Shown here: positions 1-7,424 of the stretch, one piece after another | Layout of the letters: every line of letters starts with the position of its first letter | Numbering within the stretch: the stretch's first letter is position 1 | Notes under the pieces: generated by a model | What the model was told of the DNA's origin: nothing | The model's input: the letters and a program-made list of their open reading frames with translations, nothing else | Databases searched by the model: none | Position numbers and translations under genes: made by a program | From: Erythrobacter donghaensis | GTDB lineage: Bacteria > Pseudomonadota > Alphaproteobacteria > Sphingomonadales > Sphingomonadaceae | Length of the DNA: 46,452 nt | Reading direction: 5' to 3' | NCBI RefSeq assembly: GCF_001557325.1 | Contig: NZ_LSJS01000152.1 | Coordinates: 1-46,452, forward strand

Positions 1-364
1 GGCTTGGCGCGGGCGGCGGAGGAGGCGGCGCGGGCTGGGGGCGCAGCACCAGCGGCGAGGGCTGGATCGGCGACATCGGCACCGGCTGTTCGGTCTGCGG
101 CGTGTCGGGCGCATCGGTGGCTGGCGGGCTTTCGGCCTCGGGCTCCGCAGCGGGCTCGGGCGCGGCAAATTCCTGCGCCTTGAAGGTGGTGATCGCCTCC
201 TTGGCGTCCTCCTCGCCGACGATGTTCGCGCCCAAGGTGAGCAGCAGCAGCACGATCAGACCCTCGATGGCGAGCGCGATGGCGAGGCTCTGGAGCTTGC
301 GCCGCCGCGATAGGTCGCGCAGGGCCACCAGCCACCGGGCAAGCCCGCGCGGCTCCTCGATCAC
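1..364 (-). CDS. TonB-like protein, N-terminal part (runs off the window)
   Basis: Translating the minus strand from a GTG at 364 gives a short basic cytoplasmic stretch (RWLVALRDLSRRRKLQ), one hydrophobic segment at about residues 28-48 (LAIALAIEGLIVLLLLTLG), and then a region rich in Pro, Glu and Ala that ends in a polyproline run. A short cytoplasmic N-terminus, one membrane anchor and a Pro-rich periplasmic spacer is the layout of TonB, which passes proton-motive force to outer-membrane receptors. The C-terminal TonB domain lies beyond position 1, so the family call is inference. No ATG is available in this open frame after the preceding stop, so GTG is the only ordinary start. It is downstream of comM on the same strand. 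Confidence 0.55.
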   Translation of the reverse strand, partial: MIEEPRGLARWLVALRDLSRRRKLQSLAIALAIEGLIVLLLLTLGANIVGEEDAKEAITTFKAQEFAAPEPAAEPEAESPPATDAPDTPQTEQPVPMSPIQPSPLVLRPQPAPPPPPPAPS

Positions 365-440
365 CAGAGCTGAAGGGTCTTCGTAAATCGCCGCTGCGCC
401 TTTGCCGGGGCCGGGAGGGGGCGGCCCTGAGAAGCGCCTC

Positions 441-1931
441 TTAACCTGTCATCAGCCGGTAGGATAGCGCCTCGGCGATGTGGACGCGGCCCACGGTTTC
501 GCTCCCCGCGAGGTCGGCGATGGTGCGCGCGACCCTCAGCATCCTTGTGTAACCGCGCGCGGAGAGGCGCAGCTTCTCGGCGGCTTGCAGCAACAGCTTG
601 CGGCCCGCCTCGTCAGGGGTGGCATGGGCTTCGAGCTGCTCGCCCTCGAGCTCGGCGTTCGACCTGACCCCGCGTGCGACGGCCCGCTGGCGCGCGGCGG
701 CGACCCGGGCGGCGACTGCCTCGCTGCCCTCGGCGGGCGGCGGCAAGGTCATGTCGAGCGCGCTCACCGCGCCGACATGGACGTGGAGGTCGATGCGATC
801 GAGCAGGGGGCCGGACAGGCGGCTCTGGTAATCGCCCACGCAGCGCGGATACTTGTTGCAGTTCCTCGCCGGATCGCCCGCGTATCCGCAGCGGCACGGG
901 TTCATCGCCGCCACCAGCTGGACCCGCGCGGGGAAGGTCACGTGGGCATTGGCGCGGGCGACATCGACCTGGCCTGTCTCCAGCGGCTGGCGCAGCGAAT
1001 CGAGCACCGGGCGCTGGAATTCGGGCAGCTCGTCGAGGAACAGCACGCCAAGATGCGCGAGGCTGACCTCGCCCGGGCGCACCTTCAGCCCGCCGCCGGT
1101 GAGCGCGGCCATGCTCGCCGAATGGTGCGGCGCGCGGAACGGGCGGGCGCGGCTGATGCGGCCCGATTCCAGCATCCCCGCCACTGATTGCACCATCGAC
1201 ACCTCGAGCGCCTCCGCCGGCGTCAGCGGGGGGAGAATGGCGGGGAGGCACGAAGCGAGCAGGCTCTTGCCCGATCCCGGCGGGCCGACCATCATCAGGT
1301 TGTGGCCCCCGGCGGCGGCGATCTCCAGAGCGCGCTTGGCGGTCTCCTGCCCCTTCACCTGCCTGAGGTCATTGCCTCCCGGTGCATCCGCCACCGCCCC
1401 GCGCGCGGGCTCGGGGAGAACGAGGCTGCCCTTGAGGTGCCCCAAGAGGCTGGTCAGATCGCGCGGGGCGAGCACCGGCACCCCGCTCGCCCAGCGCGCC
1501 TCGGGGCCCTGCTCCTGCGGGCAGATGAGGCCGCTGCCCACCGTGCTTGCATGGAGCGCGGCGATCAGCACGCCGGGGCTCGCGACCACCCGGCCATCCA
1601 GCGCCAGCTCGCCCACCGCGATCCAGTCGCCGAGCTGTTCGGCATCGGTCGCGCCCATCGTCGCGAGCAGCGCGAGCGCGATGGGAAGGTCGAAATGCGA
1701 TCCGTCCTTGGGCAGGTCCGCGGGCGAGAGATTGACGGTGATCCGCTTGGGCGGCAGCGCCAGGCCGATCGCGGCGAGCGCGGCATAGACCCGCTCGCGG
1801 CTCTCGCTCACCGCCTTGTCGGGCAGGCCGACGACGTTGAAGCGCGGCAGGCCGGGGCCGATGTGGCACTGCACCTCGACCTCGCGCGCCTCCAGCCCGA
1901 GATAGGCAACCGTCCTCACCAGCGCGACCAT
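441..1931 (-). CDS. comM: YifB/ComM family Mg-chelatase-like AAA ATPase
   Basis: A 496-residue protein, the normal length for YifB/ComM. The N-terminal part (about 1-180) is the Lon-like ChlI fold seen in this family (VVGLPDKAVSESRERV, NLSPADLPKDGSHFDLP). The AAA core has Walker A GPPGSGKS near residue 216 and Walker B VLFLDELPEF near 296. A Cys-rich segment (NPCRCGYAGDP...C...C) and a C-terminal Mg_chelatase_C helical region (RLSARGYTRMLRVARTIADL) follow. ComM homologues act as hexameric helicases that promote branch migration during natural transformation. No other competence gene is visible here. Confidence 0.95.
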   Translation of the reverse strand: MVALVRTVAYLGLEAREVEVQCHIGPGLPRFNVVGLPDKAVSESRERVYAALAAIGLALPPKRITVNLSPADLPKDGSHFDLPIALALLATMGATDAEQLGDWIAVGELALDGRVVASPGVLIAALHASTVGSGLICPQEQGPEARWASGVPVLAPRDLTSLLGHLKGSLVLPEPARGAVADAPGGNDLRQVKGQETAKRALEIAAAGGHNLMMVGPPGSGKSLLASCLPAILPPLTPAEALEVSMVQSVAGMLESGRISRARPFRAPHHSASMAALTGGGLKVRPGEVSLAHLGVLFLDELPEFQRPVLDSLRQPLETGQVDVARANAHVTFPARVQLVAAMNPCRCGYAGDPARNCNKYPRCVGDYQSRLSGPLLDRIDLHVHVGAVSALDMTLPPPAEGSEAVAARVAAARQRAVARGVRSNAELEGEQLEAHATPDEAGRKLLLQAAEKLRLSARGYTRMLRVARTIADLAGSETVGRVHIAEALSYRLMTG

Positions 1932-2123
1932 CTGGCAGCCCCCCGCATTGTCGTCAGACCCCGCGTGTTTGTGCAGCTATCCGAGGGACTTGTCGAGCGA
2001 ATAGGCGCGCGCGCCGGGCAAGGTTAAGCGCCCCTGCACCTGCCCTTCCGCACGGCTGCGAAGGCACTTTTAAAGCATAAATCTTGGGGATTTCGGAAGG
2101 GCCCGCGGGCGACATTCGCGGCG

Positions 2124-3134
2124 ATGAACCGCGTCCTCGCCCTGCTTCTGGCCGCCTTGGCGCTGCTGCTACCGAGCAGCGGCCTCTTGGCGCAGCCGGG
2201 CGCGCGCGTGGTCAGCCACGTCAGCTGGGTCGAGGAATGGGACCCGGCGACCGGGCAATGGGTACGGGTCGAGGACAGCCCCGCCTCCGTCACCGCCGCC
2301 GCGTGGGAGCCCAAGCCTGCCACGGTGACCCGCGCCGGGGCTGTCACCATCACCGAGACCATCATCGAGGAACCCCAGCCCGTCCGCTTCATCGCGCCGG
2401 GCCCGCGTCTTGCTGCCGGACGCGCGGGGCTCGCCACATTCGGGCCCTTCCGCGTGATCGACGACAAGCGCGCCGCGCTTGTCGCGCCCACCGATGCCCG
2501 CTCGCCGCAGGCCTTCGCCGCGATGCTCGCCGCCTTCCCGGGGCTCGAGGTGATCGAATTCGTCGACGCGCCGGGCACCACGCATGATCTCGCCAACCTG
2601 CGCCTCGGCCGCGCGATCCGCGCCGCCGGGCTCGCCACGCATGTCCCGGCGGGCGGCTCGGCGCGCTCGGGCGCGGTCGAGCTGTTTCTAGCGGGCACCC
2701 GCCGCACGCTCGATCCGGGCGCGCTGTTCGCGGTGCATTCGTGGCGCGACCAGCGCGGGCGCGAGCCCGCCGACTTCGCCCCCGACGCCCCCGAAAACCG
2801 CCTCTATCTCGACTATTACGCCGAGATGGGCATGAGCGAGGCGCAGGCGCGCGATTTCTACGCCATGACCAATTCGGTGCCGCACACGGGCGCGCTATGG
2901 CTCGAGGGGGCCGAGATGGCGCGCTGGATCGCGCCCGCCGCGCGCAGCATCGACGATGATGCCGCGACCACCGTCCGCCTCGCGCTGGCCCGCGCGGGCG
3001 CGACGCTCAAGGACGCGCTGCGCGCGCCGGTGCAGCTGCCGCGCTTCGCCCTCCCGGCCCCCGCGGCTGCGCCCCGGCTTGCCTACGGACTTCAGGGCGC
3101 GGGACTGCTTGACTCATTCGCCGCTTTCCCATAA
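2124..3134 (+). CDS. exported ClpP-fold (COG3904-like) protein
   Basis: A 336-residue protein with a clear signal peptide (about residues 1-23, MNRVLALLLAALALLLPSSG, then LLAQ). The middle and C-terminal parts read like the ClpP/crotonase-type fold of COG3904 predicted periplasmic proteins: a strand leading to VPAGGSARSGAVELFLAG, with Ser182 at the usual nucleophile position, then LFAVHSWRD with His205, and a following YYAEMGMSEAQARDFYAMT helix. Typical relatives have a Cys/Ala-rich SACAS-type nucleophile loop, and here the loop is SARSGA. It is divergent from comM across 192 bases. Substrate and function are unknown, and the family call rests on motif memory. Confidence 0.65.
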   Translation: MNRVLALLLAALALLLPSSGLLAQPGARVVSHVSWVEEWDPATGQWVRVEDSPASVTAAAWEPKPATVTRAGAVTITETIIEEPQPVRFIAPGPRLAAGRAGLATFGPFRVIDDKRAALVAPTDARSPQAFAAMLAAFPGLEVIEFVDAPGTTHDLANLRLGRAIRAAGLATHVPAGGSARSGAVELFLAGTRRTLDPGALFAVHSWRDQRGREPADFAPDAPENRLYLDYYAEMGMSEAQARDFYAMTNSVPHTGALWLEGAEMARWIAPAARSIDDDAATTVRLALARAGATLKDALRAPVQLPRFALPAPAAAPRLAYGLQGAGLLDSFAAFP

Positions 3135-3137
3135 CGG
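3109..3137 (+). promoter_or_regulatory. candidate sigma-70 promoter for rpmH, with a GANTC site in the -35
   Basis: TTGACT at 3109-3114 and TAACGG at 3132-3137 are separated by 17 bases. The -10 overlaps the stop codon of the upstream gene, so the promoter lies in the coding tail. The transcript leader would be about 65 bases before rpmH. A GACTC site (3111-3115) overlaps the -35 element, which could let CcrM-type methylation affect it. Confidence 0.5.
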
Positions 3138-3209
3138 CCCGCGTCTGTTTACGGCTCGCGCTTGCCGCGGGCCCCGGCTTTTCATGCCGGTCAGCTTTTC
3201 GAGGATGAT

Positions 3210-3344
3210 ATGAAGCGTACCTTCCAGCCCAGCAATCTCGTGCGCGCCCGTCGTCACGGCTTCTTCGCCCGCAAGGCCACCCCGGGCGGCCAGAAGGTCC
3301 TGCGTGCCCGCCGCGCGCGCGGCCGCAAGAAGCTCTGCGCGTAA
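3210..3344 (+). CDS. rpmH: 50S ribosomal protein L34
   Basis: A 44-residue protein, [18 protein letters not shown] at the N-terminus and [10 protein letters not shown] at the end, which is textbook bL34 in both sequence and length. The start is fixed by the conserved MKRTFQPS, with GAGGATGAT as a Shine-Dalgarno-like run just before it. An upstream in-frame ATG would add 16 residues not found in L34. It is the first gene of rpmH-rnpA-yidD-yidC, and a structured spacer separates it from rnpA. Confidence 0.98.
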   Translation: MKRTFQPSNLVRARRHGFFARKATPGGQKVLRARRARGRKKLCA

Positions 3345-3354
3345 TTTGTGTTCC

Positions 3355-3451
3355 GCAGCCCGTCCGGGCTGCGAAATCCTCGCTCACGCGATCTGAAGAT
3401 CGCGTCGCTGCGGGCGCGCGTTCGCGCTTGCGGGCTCCCTTCGGGAGCCCG
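3355..3451 (+). repeat. row of hairpins between rpmH and rnpA
   Basis: Three perfect inverted repeats sit in the 127-base spacer. Hairpin A is 3355-3372 (GCAGCCCG, loop TC, CGGGCTGC). Hairpin B is 3386-3405 (ACGCGATCT, loop GA, AGATCGCGT). Hairpin C is 3431-3451 (CGGGCTCCC, loop TTC, GGGAGCCCG), followed by TTTGCG. A weaker GCGCG/TTCG/CGC stem lies between B and C. Hairpin C has the form of an attenuating terminator with a poor T tract. The rest could set the very different expression of L34 and RnpA from one transcript, or be mRNA stabilisers. The function is inferred. Confidence 0.7.
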
Positions 3452-3471
3452 TTTGCGTTATCGGACCTTGC

Positions 3472-3846
3472 ATGATCTCCGTCCTCACCAAGCGCGCCGA
3501 TTTCCTGGCGGCCAATTCGGGCACCCGCAATGCGCGGGCGGGGTTCGTGCTGCTGACCCGTCCCAACGCAGGGCAGGGCATTCGCTACGGAATTACCGTC
3601 ACCAAGAAGATCGGCAACGCGGTCGTGCGCAACCGCATGAAGCGGCGGTTCCGCGAATTGCTGCGGGCTGCTCTGCCCACGCAGGGCCTGCCCGATCACG
3701 ATCATGTGCTGATCGGCCGCGCGGGCGGGATCGAGCGGGACTTTCACACCATGGCCGATGAACTGACCCAAGTCCTCACGCGCGCGGCACAAGGACGCGG
3801 CGATCCCGCAGGCGGGCGGCGGCCTCGGCGAGGGAGCAAGCGGTGA
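3472..3846 (+). CDS. rnpA: ribonuclease P protein component
   Basis: A 124-residue protein matching RnpA. It has an N-terminal LTKRADFLAAN, a central GFVLLTRPN strand and the signature RNA-binding stretch KKIGNAVVRNRMKRRFRE near residues 43-61. It is the protein subunit of RNase P, which trims the 5' leader of pre-tRNAs with the rnpB RNA (not in this window). The stop overlaps the yidD start by four bases, so translation is probably coupled. Confidence 0.96.
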   Translation: MISVLTKRADFLAANSGTRNARAGFVLLTRPNAGQGIRYGITVTKKIGNAVVRNRMKRRFRELLRAALPTQGLPDHDHVLIGRAGGIERDFHTMADELTQVLTRAAQGRGDPAGGRRPRRGSKR

Positions 3847-4052
3847 AGCAGCTCCTCATCCTCATCGCGCGCGGCTGGCAACTCGGCCCTTCGCGGCTGA
3901 TGCCGCCGACCTGCCGCTACTATCCCTCGTGCAGCCAATACGCGATCGAGGCGCTCGGCAAATACGGCGCACTCAAGGGTGGATGGATGGCCTTCAAGCG
4001 GCTAATGCGCTGCCACCCCTGGGGCGGTCACGGGCACGACCCCGTGCCCTAG
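3843..4052 (+). CDS. yidD: membrane protein insertion efficiency factor YidD
   Basis: A 69-residue protein with the YidD signature PPTCRYYPSCSQYAIEALGKYG, followed by KGGWMAFKRLMRCHPWGGHGHDPVP. The Cys residues, the CHPW box and the DPVP ending are characteristic. It assists membrane-protein insertion together with YidC. It sits in the usual order between rnpA and yidC and overlaps rnpA by four bases. This copy is at the short end of the family range. Confidence 0.96.
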   Translation: MKQLLILIARGWQLGPSRLMPPTCRYYPSCSQYAIEALGKYGALKGGWMAFKRLMRCHPWGGHGHDPVP

Positions 4053-4134
4053 GCCGCTTAACCGAGGGTCGAAAACCCCGGGGGTCTGGTAACGGCACCG
4101 CCTTACCCCCATAATACACCTACTCATCGCTTTC

Positions 4135-5952
4135 ATGCGGGGCTTACACTTGGACAATCGCAATCTTCTGCTCGCCGTGGTGCTTTCGGGCCTGTTGATC
4201 CTGGGCTGGGATATCGGCCTGCGCTATTTCTACCCCGAAGCCTCGATGTCCGCCCAGACCAGCCCCAAGGCCGCGACCGCCGCCGCCAGGGACGCGGGCA
4301 CGGCCAAGGGCGCAGGCGGGCTCGGCACCGAGACGGCCGCGCGCAAGGTCGACCTCAAGACCGCGCTGACGGGCGGCAACCGCGTCGTGATCGACACCCC
4401 GCGCCTCGAAGGCTCGATCAACCTCGTCGGTGCGCGGATCGACGATATCGAGCTGAAGGACTACCGCGAGACGGTGGACAAGGATTCGGGCCCCGTCCGC
4501 CTCTTCGCGCCCGAGGGCACCAGGTCGCAGTATTTCGCCCAGTTCGGCTTTGTCGTGAACGGCAACCGCCAGGCACCGAACCTCGTGTGGCAAGCCGACG
4601 GCACCCGGCTGACCCCGACAACGCCGGTGACCCTCACCCACATCGGGGCGGACGGGATCACCTATCGCATCACCTTCGCGGTCGATGCCAATTACATGAT
4701 CACCGCCAGCCAGTCGGTCAGCAATGCCAGCGCCGTGCCGGCCGTGATCCAGCCCTTCGCGCTGATCAAGCGCACCAGCACCAACGCGACGATCGACCAG
4801 TATGCCTCGCACTCGGGCGCGGTGGGCGTGTTCGACGGAACGCTCTACGACCCCCATTCCTATGCCGAGCTCGAAGAAATTTTCGCGCCCAAGCGCGCGC
4901 AGTTCGCCCGCGGCGAGATCAGCGAGATTCCGTCCGACAAGCCCGAAGGCGCGCCCGACTGGCTGGGCTTCACCGACCAGTACTGGCTCTCTGCGCTCGT
5001 TCCCGGTGACGGGAAGGGCAACGTCAAGGTCGATGATGCGGGCTTCCGCAGCCTCGGCGGCAATCTGTTCCGCACCGACCTGATCTACAGCCCGACCACC
5101 GTGCCTGCCGGCGGCAGCCTGAAGCAGCAGACGCGGCTGTTTGCCGGGGCCAAGGACAGCCAGATCCTCGACGTCTATGAAGACGGCGGGATCACCAATT
5201 TCGGCCTCGCGATCAGCTGGGGCTGGTTCGCCATCGTCGAAAAGCCGATCCTGTGGCTGCTGCGCACGCTCAATGGCGTGGTCGGCAATTTCGGTCTCGC
5301 GATCATCCTGCTCACCGTCATCATCCGCGGGCTGATGTTCCCGATCGCGCAGAAGGGCTTTGCCTCGATGGCGGCGATGAAGGCGGTGCAGCCCAAGATG
5401 AAGGAGATCCAGGAGCGCTTCAAGGACGACAAGCAGCGCCAGCAGCAGGAGATCATGAAGCTCTACAAGGACGAAAAGGTGAACCCCTTGTCCGGCTGTC
5501 TGCCGATGCTGATCCAGATCCCGGTGTTCTTCGCGCTCTACAAGGTGCTGGTGCTCGCGATCGAGATGCGGCACGAGCCCTTCTTCCTCTGGATCCGCGA
5601 CCTTTCCGCGCCCGATCCGGCGCACATCCTCAACCTGTTCGGGCTGCTGCCCTTCGCGATCCCCGAGGCGAGCTTCCTTGCCATCGGCCCGCTCGCGGTG
5701 CTGCTCGGCATCACCATGTGGCTGACCTTCAAGCTCAATCCGGCGGCGATGGACCCGGTGCAGCAGCAGATGTTCGCGATTATGCCGTGGATCATGATGT
5801 TCGTGATGGCGCCCTTCGCGGCCGGGCTGCTGCTTTACTGGGTGACCTCGAACATCCTCACTGTCGCCCAGCAGAGCTATCTCTATTCGAAGCACCCGCA
5901 GCTGAAGGCAGCGAATGCGGCGGCGGAGAAGGCGAAAGCGGCGAAGGGTTAG
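4135..5952 (+). CDS. yidC: membrane protein insertase YidC
   Basis: A 605-residue YidC/Oxa1 insertase. TM1 is near residues 10-28 (LLLAVVLSGLLILGWDIGL). A large periplasmic beta domain spans about 70-355, and the conserved insertase core begins near residue 362 (GWFAIVEKPILWLLRTLNGVVGNFG). NPLSGCLPMLIQIPVFFALYKVL is in the core and the C-terminal tail is Lys-rich. It inserts inner-membrane proteins alone or with SecYEG. The start is uncertain: ATG at 4135 gives MRGLHLDNRNLL, while TTG at 4150 gives LDNRNLL with GGGGC just upstream, closer to relatives. EngB follows after nine bases. Confidence 0.96.
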   Translation: MRGLHLDNRNLLLAVVLSGLLILGWDIGLRYFYPEASMSAQTSPKAATAAARDAGTAKGAGGLGTETAARKVDLKTALTGGNRVVIDTPRLEGSINLVGARIDDIELKDYRETVDKDSGPVRLFAPEGTRSQYFAQFGFVVNGNRQAPNLVWQADGTRLTPTTPVTLTHIGADGITYRITFAVDANYMITASQSVSNASAVPAVIQPFALIKRTSTNATIDQYASHSGAVGVFDGTLYDPHSYAELEEIFAPKRAQFARGEISEIPSDKPEGAPDWLGFTDQYWLSALVPGDGKGNVKVDDAGFRSLGGNLFRTDLIYSPTTVPAGGSLKQQTRLFAGAKDSQILDVYEDGGITNFGLAISWGWFAIVEKPILWLLRTLNGVVGNFGLAIILLTVIIRGLMFPIAQKGFASMAAMKAVQPKMKEIQERFKDDKQRQQQEIMKLYKDEKVNPLSGCLPMLIQIPVFFALYKVLVLAIEMRHEPFFLWIRDLSAPDPAHILNLFGLLPFAIPEASFLAIGPLAVLLGITMWLTFKLNPAAMDPVQQQMFAIMPWIMMFVMAPFAAGLLLYWVTSNILTVAQQSYLYSKHPQLKAANAAAEKAKAAKG

Positions 5953-5961
5953 GGCACCGGC

Positions 5962-6642
5962 GTGGACGATCCCGAACTCCAGGGGCTGCGCGAGGAAGCG
6001 GCATCGCGGCTCTTTTCCGGGCCGGTCGATTTCCTGCGCTCGGCCCCGCAGCTGCAATTCCTGCCCGAGCCGGTGGTGCCCGAGATCGCCTTCTGCGGCC
6101 GCTCGAACGTGGGCAAGTCCTCGCTGCTGAACGCGCTGACGGGGCGCAAGGCGATCGCGCGGGCTTCGGTGACGCCGGGGCGCACGCAGGAATTGAACTT
6201 CTTCGACGTCGGCCGCCCCGAGGAAGAGGGCGCGCTGCCGCTGTTCCGGCTGGTCGACATGCCCGGCTACGGCTTTGCCAAGGCGCCGGTCAAGGTGGTC
6301 GAGAAGTGGAAGGCGCTGGTCAATTCCTACCTGCGCGGGCGGCAGGTGCTGGCCCGCACGCTGGTGCTGGTCGACAGCCGCCATGGCCTGAAGGCGGTCG
6401 ACCGCGAGATGATGACGATGCTCGACAAGGCTGCCGCCTCCTACCGCATCGTCCTCACCAAGACCGACAAGATCAAGGCGAGCGAACTCGCCGCAGTCGC
6501 CGAGAAAACCGCCGCCGAGGCCAAGCAGCACGTCGCCGCTCACCCCGAAATCCACCTCACCAGTTCCGAGAAGGGCATGGGCATCGAGCGCCTGCGCGCC
6601 GCCGTGGTGGCCGACGCGCTGGGTGAGGGGTGGATGGGTTAG
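5962..6642 (+). CDS. engB: ribosome biogenesis GTP-binding protein YihA/YsxC (EngB)
   Basis: A 226-residue TRAFAC GTPase with a GTG start nine bases after yidC. G1 is GRSNVGKS near residue 45, the G2-region Thr lies in ASVTPGRTQELNFF, G3 is DMPGYGFAKAP near 99 and G4 is TKTDK near 167. These are the EngB hallmarks, and the family acts in 50S subunit assembly. The length is normal and nothing is broken. Confidence 0.95.
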   Translation: MDDPELQGLREEAASRLFSGPVDFLRSAPQLQFLPEPVVPEIAFCGRSNVGKSSLLNALTGRKAIARASVTPGRTQELNFFDVGRPEEEGALPLFRLVDMPGYGFAKAPVKVVEKWKALVNSYLRGRQVLARTLVLVDSRHGLKAVDREMMTMLDKAAASYRIVLTKTDKIKASELAAVAEKTAAEAKQHVAAHPEIHLTSSEKGMGIERLRAAVVADALGEGWMG

Positions 6643-6646
6643 GGGG

Positions 6647-7369
6647 CTACTCCCTCGACCGCCTGAACCCAGCCGCCACCGCCTCGCTTTCAGTGCAGAA
6701 CAATGCCTCGGGGCGCGTCACATCGTAATAGCGCTGGCCGGGCAAGTGATAGATGAACTCGCCGCGACGGCTGTGGTTGCCCTTGATCGCGCAGCCCAGC
6801 GCATTGGTGTAGCGGACTTCGCTCGCCGGGCGCTGCGAGGCCGCGCGAGCAGGGCGCTCAGCCGCCGCGACGCGCGCCGGGCGCGGTGCGGCCTGCGGGT
6901 TGGCGGCGCGCCAGGCGGCCGGTTCCTCGAACTCGCCCGCCCACATCCCGAACCGCAACTGCTGCGCCAGATCGCGCGCCTCGGCATATTCGGACGGCGC
7001 ATCGCCGAACGGAACCGCGAGGCCCCGGCGCACCATCTCGTGGCCGAGATCGAACAGCGCATTGCGGCAGGTCGCGAGCGTGCGGCCGTAGCGGTCGGTG
7101 CCTTGCGCGATGCATTCCAGTGGCCCGCCGGACAGGATTTCGTGCAGCGCTGCCGCCGCATCCCTGCCGCAATCCCACGTCGCGCCATCGCGGCGGCATT
7201 GCTGCGCGCTTTCGGGCGCGTCGATGCCGACGAGGCGGATGCGGGTGCCGGTCATGTCGATGGTGTCGCCGTCGATCACTTCGGCAGGGCCGGCGAGGAC
7301 ATTGGCTGCGGCGGGCGGGCTCGCGGTGGCGGCAAGGGCACCAGCGAGGAGGATCAAGGGCTTGCGCAT
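6647..7369 (-). CDS. secreted thermonuclease-family protein with C-terminal Cys domain
   Basis: A 240-residue protein with a signal peptide (about 1-24) and a staphylococcal-nuclease domain. AEVIDGDTID is near residues 31-40. RLVGIDAPES supplies the active-site Arg, Asp and Glu pattern, and TDRYGRTLA gives the second active-site Arg. The tail (about 185-240) is a separate small module, CAIKGNHSRRGEFIYHLPGQ, with a second Cys in LFCTESEA. It resembles the short domain often attached to secreted nucleases. ATG at 7369 is preferred over the adjacent GTG at 7372 because AGGG lies at a better distance. It is downstream of the DUF11 cluster on the same strand. Confidence 0.88.
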   Translation of the reverse strand: MRKPLILLAGALAATASPPAAANVLAGPAEVIDGDTIDMTGTRIRLVGIDAPESAQQCRRDGATWDCGRDAAAALHEILSGGPLECIAQGTDRYGRTLATCRNALFDLGHEMVRRGLAVPFGDAPSEYAEARDLAQQLRFGMWAGEFEEPAAWRAANPQAAPRPARVAAAERPARAASQRPASEVRYTNALGCAIKGNHSRRGEFIYHLPGQRYYDVTRPEALFCTESEAVAAGFRRSRE

Positions 7370-7424
7370 CACGCAACCCTAAAGGAGGCGGGGTTAAGAC
7401 CCCGTCACCGCGCCTGCCCCGCGC

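Noticed and set aside
4144..6555. An 803-codon minus-strand frame opposite yidC and engB, and a 914-codon one at 21220-23964 opposite the symporters
   Set aside because: Both are shadows of well-identified genes, with low-complexity His/Arg/Asp-rich translations.
7389..7404. CGGGGT-TAAG-ACCCCG as terminator of the surface cluster
   Set aside because: The stem is only six bases and there is no T run on the minus strand, so it may be chance.
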